This document shows positions 19,976 to 29,488 of a DNA stretch of 64,000 nucleotides, one piece after another. Each line of letters starts with the position of its first letter. Within the stretch, counting starts at the first letter, position 1. A program made the translations under genes and the position numbers. Location of the stretch: assembly GCA_030035585.1 (NCBI GenBank), contig CM057469.1:64125501-64189500 (forward strand), written 5' to 3'. The notes beneath the pieces were generated by a model. The model was not told where the DNA came from. It made no database searches and was given only the letters and a program-made list of their open reading frames with translations. Origin of the DNA: Dugong dugon. Lineage: Eukaryota; Chordata; Mammalia; Sirenia; Dugongidae.

Positions 19976-20514
19976 TGTCTTAGTCATCTAGTGCTACTCT
20001 AACACAAATACCACGAGTGGATGGCTTTGAACAAGAGAAATTTATTCTCTCATAGTCTGGTAGGCGACAAGTCCAAATTCAGGGCATCAGCTCCAGGAGA
20101 AGGCTTTCTTTCTCTGTCACCTCTGGAGGAAATGTCCTTTGTGATGCATCTGTCTTTCCTTGGTCTGGGAGCATCTCAGCGCAGGAACCTCAGGTCCAAA
20201 GGATGCACTCTGCTTCCGGCACTGCTTTCTTGGTGGTATGAGGTTCCCATGTACCTCTGCTCCCTTCTCTCTTTTATATCTCAAAAGAGATTGCATTAAG
20301 ACACTATCTAATCTTGTCAGCCTCATCAGTATAACCTCATCACAGTGATAGAATTTATAACACATAAGGAAACCACATATAATCTCATCATAGTGATAGA
20401 GTTTACAACACATAAGGAAATCACATCAGATTTCACAATCATACAATACTGGGAATCATGACCTAGCCAAGTTGCTTCACACATTTTTTGGGGGACACAA
20501 TTCAATCCATGACA
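19976..20514 (-). mobile_element. solo ERVL-MaLR LTR (U3 type II), antisense
   Basis: Reversed LTR running from tgtcttagtcatctagtgct to tcaatccatgaca, so it has TG...CA ends. Flanking 5-mers are cctac (19971-19975) and cctat (20515-20519), a near-perfect 5-bp duplication as expected for ERVL integrase. Its U3 carries a ~51-bp tandem repeat (20325-20425), also present at 28194-28722. The polyadenylation signal is reversed in aatttattct (20038-20047). Confidence 0.88.
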
Positions 20515-20519
20515 CCTAT

Positions 20520-20853
20520 TGAATAATAAATTTAAAAAATGCTTTATTTTGTGACTTATTAGACTTATTATGACACAGTACAAGTCCCCTCATTTAGTTT
20601 AATTTTGCTCCTAATCCCTTTATAAATTTCCAGTTATGAAAATTATGTCTGAATTTGTTGAAACACATGGCCAAACTGCTATCAAGCAAGGATTCCCAGT
20701 ATTAGATGGACAGTACAAATATATAACATAAAAGGACTTAAACAGTGATCCAGGGAGGGTCTGAAAGAAAAGAAAGAAATGCTTCATAAAGATAATTTCT
20801 AGTCCTCTGTGTTTAAAATGCATCCCAATTAAAAGCGTAGATTTTACCTCTAA
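20520..20853. other. unassigned sequence
   Basis: No gene or known repeat. The minus-strand frame at 20620-20862 lacks recognisable domains. Confidence 0.4.
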
Positions 20854-20978
20854 GTCTGGCAAATGGTAAGTGCTCAGAATATTGGTTGAATGAGTAAATT
20901 AACATGAGGTTACCCGGATCACCATGACTCATCTATCTGGTAATAAGTACCAATATTTTTGCATAAGAAGTGGGCGGA
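20854..20978 (+). repeat. local duplication, copy B
   Basis: Diverged second copy of 18712-18838: tctggcaaatggtaagtgct, ttggttgaatgagtaaatt, aacatgaggttacccggatc, actcatctatctggtaataa. Same order and orientation, 2.1 kb downstream. Confidence 0.8.
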
Positions 20979-21154
20979 TTTCTCTCATCCAAGGGTATGC
21001 TTTATGCTTTTTGATTCAGAAACCCCTTTTACAGTTGTGCAGCCAGATAGCTACTACCCTTGAACAAGATAAACTGAAGCATCATTAGACATTTGTGTTT
21101 CATCCCCCATTGCTTCCAGAAGGATGAACCTCTGGTGGCTTCACCCTGGCAAGT

Positions 21155-21247
21155 CAAGTTGTACAGTGACTCAGAACCTTGGCCCAAAGCAATGGTCTTG
21201 GGTCAAATCCCCTTCCACTGATGAACTGGGCATGTGACTTAGCCTCA
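21155..21247 (+). mobile_element. MIR fragment
   Basis: Sense MIR head and core (gtcttgggtcaaatcccctt, tgaactgggcatgtgactta gcctcatct). It is cut off by the AfroSINE head fragment that follows. Confidence 0.65.
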
Positions 21248-21251
21248 TCTA

Positions 21252-21288
21252 TCAAAGGCTGTGGTTAAGCGCTCGGCTGCTAATCGAA
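21252..21288 (+). mobile_element. isolated AfroSINE head fragment
   Basis: Reads tgtggttaagcgctcggctg ctaatcgaaaa. This is the tRNA-derived promoter part of the AfroSINE, close to consensus, without body or tail. A head-only piece cannot arise by ordinary 5' truncation, so it is probably left from a deletion or rearrangement. Confidence 0.75.
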
Positions 21289-21298
21289 AAATTTGATG

Positions 21299-21338
21299 TT
21301 TACAAAAGCAAGCAAGTGTAATGACATCTGTTACAGCC
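21299..21338. repeat. inverted repeat, left arm
   Basis: Pairs with 21946-21991. The innermost 17 bases (tttacaaaagcaagcaa) are perfectly complementary, and the next 14 match at 12. After a 6-base gap on the other arm, the complement continues through gttacag. Confidence 0.85.
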
Positions 21339-21359
21339 ACAGAATAATATTAAAGAAGA

Positions 21360-21560
21360 TGGCTGCCCAATGGCTTGGAATTTGACTGCATTATATTCTA
21401 GGTATGTAATCTCCAAATTGTTGCTTACCATGGCTGAGCCTCAGTTTCTCTGTTGTGAATGGTTATACTCATACTCACCTTTTGAAGTTGTCGTATGCCT
21501 CAGAGCTAATAACTAAAATTTGCCCTATAAACAGTGGTTATTATCACCAGTTATTGAAGT
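21360..21560 (+). mobile_element. MIR SINE
   Basis: Diverged sense MIR: cttggaatttgactgcatta, ggctgagcctcagtttctct, gtatgcctcagagctaataa. Confidence 0.6.
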
Positions 21561-21945
21561 AGCCCTGTGAAGGAAATAATAGTGGCAGCAGTAAGGGCTT
21601 GCTGGTAGTATTGGTGTCAACTTGCAGCTTATGAAGCTATTTCAGGTTCTAAAGTCTATGGCTTGCCTACGTCAAGATTATGAAAACAACTCTTAAGAGC
21701 CTAGTAAAGCTTGGTGTGCTTGGATTGGTTTAAAAAAATCCTGTACAGTAATTCTATGCATGCTAAAGTTTGAGAACCATTGACTCATATTGAAGAAAGG
21801 AGCAAAAAGAAAGAAGTATCTGGATATGCCAAACGTTCTGGGTTTCAGACAAATATCAAATGTCCAGTGGAGAATGGGGTGGCTTGGACAGTTGGAAAGC
21901 ATTCTTGCTTGCCTGGAAAGTTTACTCCATCCTCTTTTGCTATTT
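21561..21945. other. unassigned sequence
   Basis: Nothing recognised. It lies between the arms of the inverted repeat. Confidence 0.4.
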
Positions 21946-21991
21946 GTCTGTAACGATAATAGATGTCATTAGATTTGCTTGCTTTTGTAAA
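21946..21991. repeat. inverted repeat, right arm
   Basis: Complement of 21299-21338 (ttgcttgcttttgtaaa at 21975-21991, agatgtcatt at 21961-21970, ctgtaac at 21948-21954). The sequence continues to the right in a MIR-like manner (gattaaacagtataatgcag). Confidence 0.85.
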
Positions 21992-22084
21992 GATTAAACA
22001 GTATAATGCAGTAGCAACTCTCTCGGGTTAGATTTTAACATCAACATAGAAGACTTACTTTGAGATATTATTTGATCTCTTAAA

Positions 22085-22325
22085 TGTACTTTGGACATGT
22101 TATCAGAAAGGACCAGTCCCTGGAGAAGGACATCATGTTTGGTAAAGTGAAAGGTCAGCAAAAAATAGGAAGACCGCAATGAGAAGGATTGACATAGTGG
22201 CTGCAAAAATGGGCTCAAATATAGCAGTGATTGTGAGGATGGCACAGGACTGGGCAGTGTTTTGTTTTGTTGTACATAGGGTCGCTATGAGTTGGAACCG
22301 ACTCGAGGGCACCTAATAACAACAA
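22085..22325 (+). mobile_element. RTE LINE 3' end, sense
   Basis: About 240 bp of ORF end and 3'UTR (ggacatgttatcagaaagga, gacatcatgtttggtaaagt, gggtcgctatgagttggaac cgactcg) ending in caccta ataacaacaac. A short 5'-truncated insertion with an intact tail. Confidence 0.88.
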
Positions 22326-22357
22326 CATATCAGTAAGGGAAAAAATGTTAGAAAAAA

Positions 22358-22358
<1 letters not shown>

Positions 22359-22391
<33 letters not shown>
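22359..22391 (+). repeat. (TG)n microsatellite
   Basis: Uninterrupted TG dinucleotide repeat of about 16 units, 33 bp after the RTE tail. Confidence 0.97.
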
Positions 22392-22394
<3 letters not shown>

Positions 22395-22599
22395 ATATTC
22401 TTTAAATCAGTCTAGAGGTTATAGGTCCTGGAAAATCAATGTATTCTCCATAGCATTTTTTTTTGAAACCAATCAGTTGAATTGAACATCCATAAGTTTT
22501 GCAGTGCTACTGACTACTGCAGTGGTCTATGTAGCAAAGGAGGACACACTCTCATGTGATATTAACAATAGTATATAACATCTGACACAATATTAATAT

Positions 22600-22812
22600 A
22601 TTAATATAGTATCTGACACTTTACAAAGAACTTTCATATATATTATCCCATTTGCTGCTCATGACAAACATAACTTCTCCCATTTTACAGATAAGGAAAC
22701 TGAGACTCAGGAAACTTAGGTGATTTGCCTCAACTGTTGGCTCTTCAACGGTCAAGTCAGGACCAGGATTTGATATTTACTCTGACTCTTAATATTCTTT
22801 CTACTATGCTAA
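22600..22812 (-). mobile_element. MIR SINE, antisense
   Basis: Reversed MIR in good condition: acaaagaactttcatatata ttatcccattt, cccattttacagataaggaa actgagactcagg, and the reversed head near tctactatgctaagg. Confidence 0.82.
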
Positions 22813-24127
22813 GGTCTTACTCTTAACAGGGTTAAGATATTGGATATTGGGTTGGATATTCTGCTGTTAAATGTGATTGTTTATGCACGGCAGGGAGTGG
22901 TGGCTAGTGGGCAGTAGCATTCAAACTTTTCTCTAGACATCCATCATTATTGCCCACTGGATTCATCTTTTCCTTACCCTTTAGTTATAAAGAAAACAGC
23001 AAGTAAGCTTGGGGTGAAATTTGAAACTGTGTAGCCTTTGAGGTGGCTCCTGAGGTAAAATGGAGATATGGCACCCCAGTGGTGGAACCATGGTTATGAT
23101 ATGGATGAAGCAGTCCCCAGAGCCCCAAAAGTTGTTCGTGGATGACTTAGGGCATCACGAGATTGGACAGAAGAGGGTGTTTCCCAGCTTGTCCTTATAG
23201 GGAACTGAGACTGCTTTACATACCATCTGCCCATAACCTCCCTCACTAGAAACTCTTGTTAGAGAGGCAAGGAGGGGGTGATGTTCCTCTTTCCTTTCAC
23301 CCTTTCCCACACTGTCGTTTTATGAACTCTTTTATCTTCTAGGACTGTCCAAAATGTTCCTTTTAACCTGATTTCCCCTTTGTGGGTAGATGGGAGAGTG
23401 GAAGAGAGAACAGTTAAACTACCCATTGATGACCCTGAAGAATGTTCCAGAAACCTCAAAAAAAGTGAGATTAGGTGTCAAAGAGAAAGTTCCAATAACC
23501 AGAAAAAAGAGTTGTCTAGCAAGCCTCTTTCCTGGGATGGGTCCTGTCCCCATATTATGCATTCTTTCTGTGCTCTGGGACACTCCCGATTTTTTTTGTG
23601 AAAGCTGCAATCTCCTCCGAGCCAAAGAGGCACCTGACCACAGTGGCTGTAAAAGTGCATGAGTACAGGTGAGTGTTCAAAAATATTAGGGGACTTGCAA
23701 GATCCACTAGAAACTTAAGAGGGTCCCTACTCTAGGAATTTCACACAAAAAGGAAGGGTGGGCCTGAAGAACAGTCTGGGGCATGGGAAGTTGCACACTC
23801 AAACAGAAGGAAATGGGTAGTAGTGGGGAAAGGAGGAAGAAGGAGAGCCTGATGCTACAGGGTGGAACCAAGGCAGGCAGTGAGTTATGAGAAGCTGGGG
23901 TGTGGCTGAGCTCATCGGCAAGAACTGGGTTTCCAGTTTTGGTCAAATGTAGACAATACTTAATTCTGAGCTTGTGCTTATAGTTAACTGCTGAGGTCAA
24001 ACTAGACATAAAATATTTTCACTGTTATTACTGGTGTGTATTTATGAAATCTAACTTAATCTGAAAGTTTTATCATTTTTAAAGCCTGAGACTGATCAAT
24101 GACAAGCATTAAAAAACAATGCATAGA
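22813..24127. other. unassigned 1.3 kb, relatively repeat-free
   Basis: No repeat family recognised. Overlapping short frames on both strands around 23390-23660 have no known domain, and I see no convincing exon (no paired splice sites with an open frame). Composition is balanced compared with neighbours, so the sequence could be old unique DNA. Confidence 0.4.
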
Positions 24128-24414
24128 CTCTAGAGCTGCGCTATGTAGTATGGTAGCCACTAGCCACAGTTGCCTACTGAGCGTTTGAAATGTAGCTAGT
24201 TCAAAAGGCGATGTGCTTTAAGTGTAAATCCGTCACCTGTTTATCAGTTTTTCGTACTGTAGTGGCTTGTAGGTTACTATGAAGCTGGAAGCTACACCAC
24301 TGATATTTCAAATACCAGCAGAGTCACCCATGATGCACAGTTTTTAGCAGAGCTTCCAGGCTAAGATAGACTAGGAAGAAAGATGTAGTGATCTACTTTC
24401 AAAATTTAACTATT

Positions 24415-24533
24415 GAAAATTAGGATAACTATGGATAACATGAAGATGGAGCAAGTCCAGGCAATGTTTTGTTTTATTGTACATAAGGTCACTATGAGTT
24501 GGAGCTGACTTGACTGCACCTAATAAAACAATA
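24415..24533 (+). mobile_element. RTE LINE 3' end, sense, nested in hAT
   Basis: Very short RTE insertion: aagtccaggcaatgttttgt, acataaggtcactatgagtt ggagctgac, ending cacctaataaaacaa. Confidence 0.82.
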
Positions 24534-24738
24534 CTAAGTGTAAATACACGCTGGATTTTGAAGACATATGTATATTTGTAAAATATCTCATTAGTGATTC
24601 TTTATATTAATTGCATGCTGAAATAATCAACTTGACAGCAATGGATTTGGTTTGGGTTATTGTGATAAACTAAATGTATTACATTTAATGTAATCTATTT
24701 CTTTGTATTTTTCGTAAATGTGACTAGTACAAAGTTTT

Positions 24739-24941
24739 AGGAGCCCTGGTGGCACAACAGTTGAATACTTGGCTGCCAAAGGAAAGGTTGGCAGTTCGAA
24801 CCCATTCAGTCACTCTGTGGGAGAAAAACCTGGCCATCTGCTCCCATAAAGATTACAGTCTAAAAACCATATGGGGCAGTTCTACTCTGTCACATGGGGT
24901 CACTATGAGTTGAAATCGACTTGTTGGCACAGAACAACAAC
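24739..24941 (+). mobile_element. AfroSINE, sense, nested in hAT
   Basis: Full-length copy (aggagccctggtggcacaac, ggcagttcgaacccattcag, ggggcagttctactctgtca) with an (aac)n tail. It is flanked by agtacaaagt at 24726-24735 and 24942-24951, a 10-bp target duplication. That shows true retrotransposition into the hAT element. Confidence 0.93.
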
Positions 24942-25007
24942 AGTACAAAGTCTAAAATCACATATGTAGCTCTTATTATATTTCTATTGGACAGCACTGC
25001 TCTAGAG

Positions 25008-25165
25008 CTTAATTCTCCAACTTACTTGCTATGCATCCTTGGGGAAGTTAGTTAACCTCTCGGTGCTTCAGATTCCTGAACTGTAAAGTAATTAAGTTTT
25101 GAGGAAGAAATCATTTGATATATGAAAATCACTTAGAAAAATGCTCAGGATATGGAAATATTAAC
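25008..25165 (+). mobile_element. MIR SINE, sense
   Basis: MIR core and 3' part: acttacttgctatgcatcct tggggaagttagtt, cggtgcttcagattcctgaa, aaatgctcaggatatgg. The hAT element lies directly upstream, so it probably inserted beside or into this MIR. Confidence 0.75.
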
Positions 25166-25186
25166 CCTTTATCTATCGACCCATCT

Positions 25187-25228
25187 CCATCCATCCATCC
25201 ATCCATCCATCCATCCATCCATCCATCC
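25187..25228 (+). repeat. (ATCC)n microsatellite
   Basis: About ten uninterrupted tetranucleotide units. Confidence 0.97.
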
Positions 25229-25229
25229 A

Positions 25230-26380
25230 CATAACAGCTGTAACAAATACCTTTGTATGATGGTAGCATAAAAGTGACATACGTAAGTATTAACTAGTAC
25301 AAAGTACTTTTATCATATTTTTTCTTATCTTTCTTTTTCTTTTTAGTAAAAGAGTTTCAGTGAGCTACAGGCACAAATCAGAGATGAACCCTAAGAAAAG
25401 GGTTGAATAGGATATGTTTATATATTGCCAGCCAACTATTGTACTGGAAAAAAATCCCAAGTATTTTGCTGACAGTGTTGGAATAATTCAATTATTTTTC
25501 AAAAAAACTTCACACTTTTTTAGAAATGTGAACTCCCATCAAGCTTCCTCCTTTTATAACAGTCGTGATAGAAAACATACCATGTAGGGTTCAGCAGATA
25601 GGGCAGGTATTTTGTTATAAAGAGACAAATGTTTTGGGCTGTTTAGTGTAAGTAAGAAAACATAGCGGAATTAGTGATTTAGTTAATTAGGAACTGCAGT
25701 CTGTTTGTGTGAGTTTGCTTTTGCTAATTTCTTCTAGTAAACTACTTTTAATTTGCTCAGAAGTGAACCTAAAACCTATCACATGTGTACCCCTTCTAAA
25801 GACAGGGAGAATTCAAAAGTTGTGGTGGAATTAGAGGGCTGTGATTAAAAAGAGAAAGGGGAAATAGAAAAATTGCACTTGACGTAATTGAAGGGATTTG
25901 AAAGGACATCAAGAATATTATATGTCCTTTAAGAGTTACTTGTACAAATAGAAATCTATCTACATAACTCTGGGACATATAAACAGGAGTAGAATACTAG
26001 AAGAGTTCCTCTTTCATGTAATGTGTATCATTGTCCCAGTGCTTTCTAGGGAACTGCTTCTAATTTTTGGCTCTGTAATTTAAAATGAATGTGATGGTCA
26101 CAGAAAGAACAACAACAATGATCAAAAGATCAGAAGATGAAATATCTGAGAACGAGGATTTTAACCCAGAGTTTTTAAACCGGGGACGGACACACACACG
26201 CACACACACACACACACAGAGTTTTTAACCTGGAAAAGAGCTAAGTGACCATTTACCAAAACTGAAAATGACAAAGAAGACTGAAGCAATGAGTACAACA
26301 CATGAATACAGATGTTATCATGTGACAATCTCAGTTGAATCTCTGCAAATCCACTAGCGTACTTTTCAGCCTTGGGCTTT
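25230..26380. other. unassigned sequence with a small flanking duplication
   Basis: No gene recognised. A (CA)n tract at 26190-26218 is bracketed by similar 15-mers, cagagtttttaaacc (26167-26181) and cagagtttttaacct (26217-26231), indicating a small local duplication. Confidence 0.4.
26190..26218 (+). repeat. (CA)n microsatellite
   Basis: CA repeat with one CG interruption. Confidence 0.95.
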
Positions 26381-26705
26381 TTCTTCTTCTTTTATTGTTA
26401 TAAAAATATACATAACACATCATTTGCCAACTCAAGATTTTTCATTTGTACAATTTAGTGATAGCAATTACATTGATCATGTTGTGCAATGATAACCCTT
26501 GTGCTGTCTTTATTTATATCATTTATTTGACTTTTTGGAGGAAGGGGGATACAGTTCTCTGTCTGCATGCCTATGATAACCTGTGCATCTCTCTAAAATG
26601 GTGTTCAGCCCTCTGTATTATGGTTATCCACCTGTGCCTGGGTCCCTCCTCATGCCTTCTTTGTCTGTGGCACCCCAGAGCCGGGCAATGCCCTTCACAT
26701 ATACT

Positions 26706-26877
26706 AACCAAACCAGTTGCCATTGAATCAACTGTGACTCATACGATTTTCAATGGTTGGTTTTTTGGAAATAGATCTCCAGATCTTTTTTCCAAAGTGC
26801 CTCCGTGTGGACTTGAACCTCCAATCTTTCCGTTAGTAGTTGAGTGGGTTAACCATTTATACCACCAAGGGACTCCT
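26706..26877 (-). mobile_element. AfroSINE, long form, antisense
   Basis: Reversed copy: aaccaaaccagttgccattg, with the middle missing the tgaccccatgtgtcagag stretch, then gatctccagatctttttt and head ttaaccatttataccaccaa. A small internal deletion follows gactcata. Confidence 0.87.
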
Positions 26878-26885
26878 AGCAAATA

Positions 26886-27055
26886 GTAAACCCAAACCAA
26901 ATCTTTTGCCTTTGAGTCAATTCAGACTCACATCAACCCTATAGGGCAAGGTAGAACAGCTCCATAGGGTTTCCGAGGAACAGCTGGTAGATTGGAACTG
27001 CTGACCTTTTTGGTTAGCAGCTGTAGCGCTCAACCACTGCACCACCAGGGCTCAT
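26886..27055 (-). mobile_element. AfroSINE, short form, antisense
   Basis: Reversed copy of the short subtype: tgagtcaattcagactcaca, ctccatagggtttccgagga acagctggtagatt, and head gctcaaccactgcaccacca gggctc. Confidence 0.9.
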
Positions 27056-27235
27056 ATTTGTTGCCTGAAATGCATGTGAAAATAGGAAAGTTTAATATTC
27101 ATAAAAGGATATTTTAGAATAATTTGAGGTAAATATTGCTTTACCATGAGGGCCATTATCAAATAGTTCTGAAGTAGTCCTTGATTTTAAGACTAAGGCT
27201 GAGAAAGGGTGATAGTGCATAGCTATAGGAATTTT

Positions 27236-27436
27236 GGAGTCCCTGGATGGTACAATTAACAGGCTCAACTATCAATCAAAAGGTTGGAAGTTTGGGCCCA
27301 CCCAGAGACACCTCAGAAGAAAGGTCTGGCAATCTGCTTCTGAAAATCAGCCACTGAAAACTCTGTGGAGCACAATTCTACTGTGACACAGATGGGTTTG
27401 CATCTGTGGGAATCATGGCAATGGCAACTGGTTGTT
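27236..27436 (+). mobile_element. AfroSINE, long form, sense
   Basis: Head ggagtccctggatggtacaa, body aaaggtctggcaatctgctt and ctgtggagcacaattctact, tail ggcaatggcaactggttg. Confidence 0.9.
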
Positions 27437-27507
27437 ATAGGATTTTTAGAATCAAAGAGCTTTACTTCTATGTTGGGCAAGTTGCATAAACTTTTTTTCT
27501 TTCCCCC

Positions 27508-27528
27508 GCATAGGGTTTCCAAGGCTGC
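27508..27528 (-). mobile_element. AfroSINE scrap at the L1 insertion point
   Basis: catagggtttccaaggctgc matches the reversed body of the short AfroSINE. It directly abuts the poly(T) of the L1, so the L1 may have inserted into an AfroSINE. Confidence 0.6.
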
Positions 27529-28193
27529 AATTTTTTTTTTTTTTAACTAGGTTGATGAAGGTTTACAGAGCAAATTAGTTTCTCATTAAACAATTAATAC
27601 ACATATCGTTTTGTAACATTGGTTCACGACTCCAGGACATGTCAACACTTCCCTTCTCGACCTTGGGTTCCCCATTATCAGCTTTTCTGTCCCCTCCTGC
27701 CTTCTTATCTTTGCCTCTGAACTGGTGTGCCAATGTAGGTTCATTTTTGTTTTATGGGCCTGTCTGATCTTTGGGTGAAGGGTGAACCTCAGAAGTGACT
27801 TCAGGACTGAGTTATAAGAGTGTCCAGGGGCCACACTCATGGGGTTTCTCCAGTCTCTGTCAGACCAGTAAGTCTGGTCTTTTTTTGTGAGTTTGAATTT
27901 TGTTCTACATTATTCTCTAGCTCTGTCTGGGACCCTCTATTGTGATCTTTGTCAGAGCAGTCGGTGGTGGTAGCTGGGCACCATCTAGTTGTGCTGGACT
28001 CAGTCTGATGGAGGCTGTGGTAGTTGTGGTCCGTTACTCCTTTTGGCTAATGTTTCCCTTGTGTCTGGTTTTCTTCATTCTCCCTTGCTCCAGATGGGGT
28101 GGGGACAATGGAATATCTTAGATGGCTGCTACCAAGCTTTTAAGACCCAAGACTCTGCTCACCAAAGTAAAATGTAGAACACTTTCTTTACTG

Positions 28194-28722
28194 TGTCATG
28201 GATTGAATTGCATCCCCCAAAAAATGTGTGTAGCAATTTGGCTAGGTCATGATTGCCATTATTGTATGATTGTGAAATCTGATGTGATTTCCTTATGTGT
28301 TGTAAACTCTATCACTATGATGAGATTATATGTGATCTCCTTATGTGTGGTAAATTCTATCACTGTGAAGAGGTTATACTGATGAGGTTGACAAGATTAG
28401 ATAGTGTCTTAATGCAATCTCTTTTGATATATAAAAGGGAGAAGCGAGCAGAAACACATGGGAACCTCATACCACCAAGAAAGCAGAGCCGGGAGCAGAG
28501 TGCATCCTTTGGACTTGAGGTTCCTGTGCAGAGAAGCTCCCAGACCAAGGGAAGATTGATGATGCAGACCTTCCTCCAGAGCCAAAAGAGAAAGCATTCC
28601 CTTGGAGATGACACCTTGAATTTGGATTTGTATCCTACCGGACTGTGAGAGAAGAAACTTCTCCTTGTTAAATCCATCCACTCGTGGTATTTTTGTTGGA
28701 GTAGCACTAGATGACTAAGACA
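28194..28722 (+). mobile_element. solo ERVL-MaLR LTR (U3 type II), sense, inside L1
   Basis: Sense LTR from tgtcatggattgaattgcat to ctagatgactaagaca. U3 includes two ~51-bp tandem units (28289-28385, each with ccttatgtgt and ctatcact). A TATA box is at 28430. R contains gggaacctcataccaccaag, and the polyadenylation region is near 28650 (aacttctccttgttaaatcc; the AATAAA is degraded). L1 3'UTR sequence continues on both sides (tttacta ... ctatgtcatgccaattg). The 5-bp duplication is not clean. Confidence 0.87.
28430..28436 (+). promoter_or_regulatory. TATA box of the MaLR LTR
   Basis: tataaaa in the U3/R boundary zone of the LTR. The position equivalent to the 5' end of the retrocopy at 15007-16661 (28460) is 30 bp downstream, which is the usual TATA-to-start distance for RNA polymerase II. 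Confidence 0.7.
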
Positions 28723-28904
28723 CTATGTCATGCCAATTGAGCTAGATGTTCCCCGAGACCATGGTCCCTGGCCCTCAGCCCAGTAATTTAGTCCCTCAGG
28801 GAATTCGTGTGTGTCTGTGAAGCATCCATGACGTTTCCTGCAAGTTGTGCTGATTTCCCCAGTATTGTGTACTTTCACCCTTCACTAGAGTTAACATTTG
28901 TCTA

Positions 28905-29366
28905 CTATCTAGTTAGTGATTTCCCCTCCCCCAACTCTTCCTTACCCTCCCTCATAACCATCAAATATTGTTTCTTGCTGTGTGTAAACCTATTCTTGAG
29001 CTTTTGTAACAGTGGTCTCATACGATATTTGTCCTTCTGTGATTGACTTATTTCCCTCAGCATAATGCCCTCCAGACTCATCCATGTTGTGAGATGTTTT
29101 TCAGATTTATCATTGTTCTTTATTGTTGCGTAGTATTCCACTGTGTGTATGTACCATAGTTTGTTTCTCCATTTATCTGTTGATGGGCACCTAGGTTGTT
29201 TCCAGATTTTTGCTATTGTGAACAATGCTGCAGTGAACATGGGTGTGCATATGTCTACTCGTGTGACAGCTCTTATTTCTCTAGGATATAGTCCTAGGAT
29301 TGGGATTGCTGGAACATATGGCATTTTTATCTCTAGCTTTTTAAGGAGTGCCATATCATTTTTCAA
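28905..29366 (-). pseudogene. L1-A ORF2 C-terminal fragment
   Basis: Open frame of 153 codons matching the L1 ORF2 C-terminal end. Blocks are FLKKLEIxMPY (start, decayed), ILGLYPREIRA, CTPMFTAALFTIAKIWKQPRCPS in part (residues ~43-65), KLWYIHTVEYYATIKNND (~69-86) and ISQSQKDKYRM near the end. This is the region after the Cys-rich motif. The frame is open and well preserved, but it is separated from the rest of ORF2 by mutations, so no protein is expected. Confidence 0.85.
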
Positions 29367-29488
29367 AGTGGTTGTACCATTTTATATTCCCACCAGCAGT
29401 GCATAAGAGTTCCAATCTCCCCACAGCCATGCCAACATTTATTATTTTCTGTTTTTTGATTCGTGCCAGTAATGTCTGGGTGAGATGG

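Larger units (their letters stand above)
24128..25007 (+). mobile_element. hAT-Charlie-type element with 8-bp target duplication
   Basis: Non-autonomous hAT element. It is bounded by the exact 8-base duplication ctctagag (24128-24135 and 25000-25007), the hallmark of hAT transposases. The left end contains tatggtagccactagccaca, and the right end reads tatttctattggacagcact. Family style is MER5/MER1-like. Two later insertions split it: an RTE tail at 24415-24533 and an AfroSINE at 24739-24941. Confidence 0.82.

Noticed and set aside
23390..23662. Possible unique exon with overlapping frames
   Set aside because: Frames on both strands are of similar length, no domain is visible, and no convincing paired splice sites are seen.
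24739..24830. tRNA gene on the AfroSINE head
   Set aside because: The tRNA-like head lacks a full cloverleaf and belongs to a SINE with target duplication.
25187..25228. CRISPR-like or functional tandem array
   Set aside because: A simple tetranucleotide microsatellite with no spacers.
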